Below, in pieces: positions 6,859 through 9,676 of a stretch of 9,676 bases of DNA (position 1 is its first letter; each line of letters starts with the position of its first letter). A model generated the notes under the pieces. That model worked only from the letters and a program-made list of their open reading frames with translations, searched no databases and had not been told where the DNA came from. The position numbers were made by a program, and so were the translations under genes. Source of the DNA: Prevotella sp. Its GTDB lineage: Bacteria; Bacteroidota; Bacteroidia; Bacteroidales; Bacteroidaceae. The stretch spans positions 1 through 9,676 of the forward strand of contig DMYZ01000001.1 of the NCBI GenBank assembly GCA_003483565.1, written 5' to 3'.

Positions 6859-6889
6859 CAAATATAGTTTTTTTTCGGTAATGAACAAA
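6859..6889 (-). promoter_or_regulatory. Complete Bacteroidota promoter for the 67-residue gene
   Basis: On the minus strand TTTG (6889-6886) is followed by exactly 19 nt and then TATATTTG (6866-6859). This matches the Bacteroidota primary sigma consensus (TTTG, 19-21 nt, TAnnTTTG) at every defined position and is the best promoter in the window. Transcription should start near 6853, giving a leader of about 28 nt before the ATG at 6824. Confidence 0.85.
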
Positions 6890-6957
6890 GGAAAAAATGT
6901 TTTTTTTGTTTAGCATGGTATATCAAAGAAGTATTAAACTGTTATTTTTAATTAGTA

Positions 6958-6998
6958 AATCCCATGATCTCTATTTTTCTACTAGAGATCATGGGATT
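6958..6998 (-). terminator. 16-bp hairpin terminator after the POT gene
   Basis: Positions 6958-6973 (AATCCCATGATCTCTA) pair perfectly with 6983-6998, with a 9-nt loop. The hairpin lies 33 nt beyond the minus-strand stop of the POT transporter gene at 7032, as expected for the terminator of the peptidase/POT operon. It also separates that operon from the promoter of the small gene. On the minus strand the downstream side reads TTTACTAATTAAAAAT, only moderately U-rich. The plus-strand side (ATTCTTTTTTATC) is more U-rich, but no plus-strand gene leads into it. Confidence 0.7.
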
Positions 6999-7031
6999 AT
7001 TCTTTTTTATCTTATATTTTTATATCAAATA

Positions 7032-8642
7032 TTATTCAATTCCTTTCATCATTTTCTTTAATAGTGGACAGAGACAGAACAATACAATACTTGCTACACC
7101 GGCCATTACTACGAAAATCAGGAAAAAGTCACTTAATGTATTTACCTGAAAGCCAAATATACTCCGTGGTGGTACGCCTGGCTCTGGAAACAGTGTGGAA
7201 AATTTACCGGCAAGAATGTTACTTGCGGCATTACTCATAAACCATACTCCCATTAATAAAGATGCCAGACGTGCAGGAGACAATTTGTTGACCATACTTA
7301 ATCCGATAGGTGACAGGGAAAGCTCTCCACAAGTGTGGATGGCATAGAGGCCAATAAGCCAGAACATACTTATTTTAGAAGTATCTTTTACTCCAAATGT
7401 GGCATAGGCGATGATTGCATATCCAATAGCAAGAAGCATTAAGCCTATAGCTTGTTTAACAGGAGAGGCTGGTTCTTTCCCCTTTTTCCCAAGTTTTTCC
7501 CACATCATGGCAAAGAGAGGTGCAAAACATACTACACAGATAGGATTGACACTTTGGAACCAAGGTGTTTTGAAATCCATCCCAAAGAAATTTCGGTTGA
7601 CATTATGTTCTGCAAAGTAAGTCAGTGAAGCTCCTGCTTGTTCGAAAGCAGACCAAAAGAAGATAACAAATATGGCTATAATGTAAATAACTCCAATACG
7701 GCTCATCTCTGTCCTTGTCAAAGTCTTGTCGGTAATAATGAATATAGGAATAGCAATAGCTATAGCAAAAACTGCAGAGGAGATATAATCATTAAATGTT
7801 GCCGTAGAACTCAAACCGCCAAAGGCAATATATAATCCTATTGCTAATATAAGACAAAAGATCGGGCGTAAAGGAGAATTCTTGACTTTTGGCTTGTTTT
7901 CTGTTGCGATTTCTTCTTCGTTATGGTGAACAGTATCTACTTTCGGAGATTCTCCAATCTGTTTACCTTCAGGTGTGATTAGATATTTGTTTTTAAAGAT
8001 GGAGAAAATTGCGACAGAGATAATCATAGCGCATCCTGCTGCAAAGAAGGCCCATCTGAAATGTGTCGGATTATTCCAACTGCCAGTCCCGATACCACCA
8101 CAGATGAAAGGTGCAATCAGAGCACCAACATTTATACCCATATAAAATATGGTGAAAGCTGCATCCTTGCGATGGTCCGTAGGCTCATAAAGGTCACCTA
8201 CCATGGTTGAGATGTTTGGTTTGAAGAATCCATTACCAATGATCAAGGCAGCAAGGCCACTGAACATAAATAGTCTGGACATGAAATTATTTATGCTTGG
8301 ATCTATGGTACCTCCTGCCAAAGGATCTTTGAAAATGCTCTGCTTGACGACACATGCACTGGCAAACATTAAAAATTGACCAATAGCCATAACGATACCA
8401 CCAGTAATAATACTTCTGCGGTTACCCCAATAACGGTCTGCAATGTATCCACCTAGTAGTGGTGTCAGATACACTAAACCTGTATAGGATCCATAAATTT
8501 GAAATGCATCTGTTGTCGAGAAGAGGGCTGCGACCATATATAGAGTAAAGAGTGCTCGCATGCCATAATAACTAAATCTCTCAGCCATTTCTGTCATAAA
8601 CAGAAGATACAGGCCCTTTGGATGTCCTTTTTGTTCATTCAT
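7032..8642 (-). CDS. POT/PTR2-family proton-coupled di/tripeptide transporter
   Basis: This 536-residue inner-membrane protein imports di- and tripeptides with protons. The family signature is intact: ExxERFxYYG at 18-27 (EMAERFSYYG), the motif GGYIADRYWGNRRSI (64-78), the PTR2 block FTIFYMGINVGALIAPF (163-179), the conserved Lys in GFFKPN (K141), the helix-7 Glu in AFEQAGASL (E334), and the helix-10/11 GELSLSPIGLSMV (439-451) with E440. These are residues known to couple proton and peptide binding in bacterial homologues. About 14 helices can be drawn, as usual for bacterial POTs. A hydrophilic loop at about 216-258 (rich in Lys, Glu and His, including VHHNEEE) separates the first six helices from the inserted pair. 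It starts at ATG 8642, 39 bp downstream of the peptidase stop with no terminator between, so the two are probably cotranscribed. Function is confident; peptide preference is not visible. Confidence 0.96.
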   Translation of the reverse strand: MNEQKGHPKGLYLLFMTEMAERFSYYGMRALFTLYMVAALFSTTDAFQIYGSYTGLVYLTPLLGGYIADRYWGNRRSIITGGIVMAIGQFLMFASACVVKQSIFKDPLAGGTIDPSINNFMSRLFMFSGLAALIIGNGFFKPNISTMVGDLYEPTDHRKDAAFTIFYMGINVGALIAPFICGGIGTGSWNNPTHFRWAFFAAGCAMIISVAIFSIFKNKYLITPEGKQIGESPKVDTVHHNEEEIATENKPKVKNSPLRPIFCLILAIGLYIAFGGLSSTATFNDYISSAVFAIAIAIPIFIITDKTLTRTEMSRIGVIYIIAIFVIFFWSAFEQAGASLTYFAEHNVNRNFFGMDFKTPWFQSVNPICVVCFAPLFAMMWEKLGKKGKEPASPVKQAIGLMLLAIGYAIIAYATFGVKDTSKISMFWLIGLYAIHTCGELSLSPIGLSMVNKLSPARLASLLMGVWFMSNAASNILAGKFSTLFPEPGVPPRSIFGFQVNTLSDFFLIFVVMAGVASIVLFCLCPLLKKMMKGIE

Positions 8643-8681
8643 TTTCTTAATATTTTGTTTTGTTCGTGTTCCTTTATAATC

Positions 8682-9676
8682 CTATTTCTTTAACCATTTA
8701 TCCAACCAATTAAAGAAAGTGCGTTGCCATAGTATTCCATTCTGTGGTTTCAATACCCAGTGATTTTCATCAGGGAAAAGTAGAAGTTCTGCAGGAATAC
8801 CTCTCATACGCGCTGCATTGAAAGCTCCCATGCCCTGATTATAGTTAATGCGGTAATCTTTCTCTCCATGAATACATAGTATAGGTGTATCCCAATTTGC
8901 AACTGCCAGATGAGGGCTGTTCTCGTATGTCTTTTTTGCATTGGCTGTCATATCTTTATTCCAGTAAGCATCATCATACTCCCAATTAGAGAACCAATCT
9001 TCTTCTGTGTCTGTATACATAGATTCAAGATTGAAAGCTCCGTCATGGGCGATAAATGCTTTAAAGCGCTTATTGTGGTGACCGGCAAGATAGTATACAG
9101 AGAAACCACCAAAGCTGGCTCCAACGCATCCCAAACGGTCTTTGTCAACATAAGGAAGATTGTTTGCAGCATCGTCAATTGCAGAAAGGTAATCATCCAT
9201 GCACTGCCCAGTCCAGTCTCCGCTGACTTCTTCATTCCAGCTTTGACCATATCCGGGAAGACCGTGGCGGTTAGGGGCTACAATAATATAGCCATGAGCA
9301 GCCATAATCTGAAAGTTCCAACGATAGCTCCAGAATTGAGATACTGGACTTTGTGGGCCACCTTCACAATAAAGGAGAGTTGGATATTTCTTATTAGGAT
9401 TGAAATGGGGAGGTACGATGATCCAGACCTGCTCTTTCTTACCATCTGTTGTATTTACCCAGCGCTCTTCGACTTTTCCCATTTCAAGCTGATTGAGAAT
9501 TTCTTTGTTTTCGTCAGTTACCTGCGTTACAATACTTTTCTTAGCTGTCTTGTTTGTTTTGATAAGGTAAATGTCGTCAGGGTGGGAGATACTGTGGCGT
9601 GTTGTAACGAGCATATCGGTATTGCCTAATGTCTGTATACTTCCGTAGTCATACCATCCGTCGGTCAGTTGTTTTA
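8682..9676 (-). CDS. S9 serine peptidase, DPP5-like (catalytic domain; N-terminal part beyond window)
   Basis: The reading frame is open to the right edge (330 residues visible), so an internal ATG at 9614 is not the true start. Upstream codons read TDGWYDYGSIQTLGNTD, which fits the end of a beta-propeller. From about position 9480 leftward lies the prolyl-oligopeptidase-type alpha/beta hydrolase. It shows EGGPQSP, APNRHGLPGYGQSW, the nucleophile elbow GASFGG (Ser codon 9116-9114), Asp in HGEKDYRINY (codon 8858-8856) and His in PDENHW (codon 8762-8760), ending FNWLDKWLKK. All three catalytic residues are present. The blocks AGHHNKRFKAFIAH and the C-terminal LKPQN with NWLDKWL recall Porphyromonas DPP5, which removes dipeptides from peptide N-termini in the periplasm. 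An acylaminoacyl-peptidase role within S9 is the alternative. Any signal peptide is off-window. It is upstream of, and probably cotranscribed with, the POT transporter, which suits dipeptide release followed by uptake. Confidence 0.93.
   Translation of the reverse strand, partial: KQLTDGWYDYGSIQTLGNTDMLVTTRHSISHPDDIYLIKTNKTAKKSIVTQVTDENKEILNQLEMGKVEERWVNTTDGKKEQVWIIVPPHFNPNKKYPTLLYCEGGPQSPVSQFWSYRWNFQIMAAHGYIIVAPNRHGLPGYGQSWNEEVSGDWTGQCMDDYLSAIDDAANNLPYVDKDRLGCVGASFGGFSVYYLAGHHNKRFKAFIAHDGAFNLESMYTDTEEDWFSNWEYDDAYWNKDMTANAKKTYENSPHLAVANWDTPILCIHGEKDYRINYNQGMGAFNAARMRGIPAELLLFPDENHWVLKPQNGILWQRTFFNWLDKWLKK

Noticed and set aside
6964..7149. 61-codon plus-strand open frame across the POT terminator
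   Set aside because: It begins inside the hairpin at 6958-6998 and runs into the end of the POT gene. Its Phe/Ile-rich start only reflects A/T-rich intergenic DNA.
9612..9614. ATG at 9614 as the start of a 310-residue peptidase
   Set aside because: The frame stays open to the window edge, and the upstream residues continue a propeller-like sequence. S9 enzymes of this type are about 650-700 residues, so this Met is internal.
8910..9629. A 239-codon plus-strand open frame opposite the S9 peptidase
   Set aside because: It is in the same codon-complementary register as the peptidase, the product is Cys/Ile/Val-rich without recognisable motifs, and the peptidase has an intact catalytic triad on the other strand.

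Overview
The window comes from a member of the Bacteroidota, most likely the order Bacteroidales (Bacteroides/Prevotella-like). The evidence is a T9SS type B sorting domain, matches to the Bacteroidota promoter consensus (TTTG, 19 nt, TAnnTTTG), signal peptides that end in Ala-Gln, little or no Shine-Dalgarno sequence, and the gene families present. I cannot fix the genus from sequence alone. Nothing looks like a prophage, transposon, CRISPR array or tRNA/rRNA gene. This is compact chromosomal sequence with no gene-free stretch longer than about 210 bp.

Layout. (1) Positions 1-2136, minus strand: the first 712 codons of uvrA, cut by the left window edge. (2) 2162-2884, minus: a 240-residue secreted protein with a T9SS type B sorting domain, 25 bp upstream of uvrA and probably cotranscribed with it. 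(3) 2885-2982: a divergent promoter region with one TAnnTTTG box on each strand. (4) 2983-6519, plus: a tight three-gene operon with gaps of 2 and 4 bp. It encodes a periplasmic LysM plus type-1 binding-protein fold, an outer-membrane beta-barrel, and a 12-helix MFS transporter that resembles the eukaryotic MFSD1 group. (5) 6520-6620: hairpins, including a perfect 18-bp stem lying between convergent genes. (6) 6621-6824, minus: a 67-residue gene of unknown function with an exact Bacteroidota promoter. (7) 6958-6998: a 16-bp-stem terminator. (8) 7032-8642, minus: a POT/PTR2 proton-coupled peptide transporter. (9) 8682-9676, minus: the catalytic half of an S9 serine peptidase that resembles dipeptidyl-peptidase 5, cut by the right window edge and 39 bp upstream of the POT gene.

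How the genes may work together. The S9 peptidase would release dipeptides, probably in the periplasm, and the POT transporter would import them. This is a known strategy in asaccharolytic and proteolytic Bacteroidales. The facing operon spans all three envelope layers (outer-membrane barrel, periplasmic wall-associated binding fold, inner-membrane carrier). If its MFS member really is MFSD1-like, it may also handle small peptides. That would make the right two-thirds of the window a peptide-handling neighbourhood, but this link is inference. UvrA and the T9SS protein form a separate divergent unit with no obvious functional connection.
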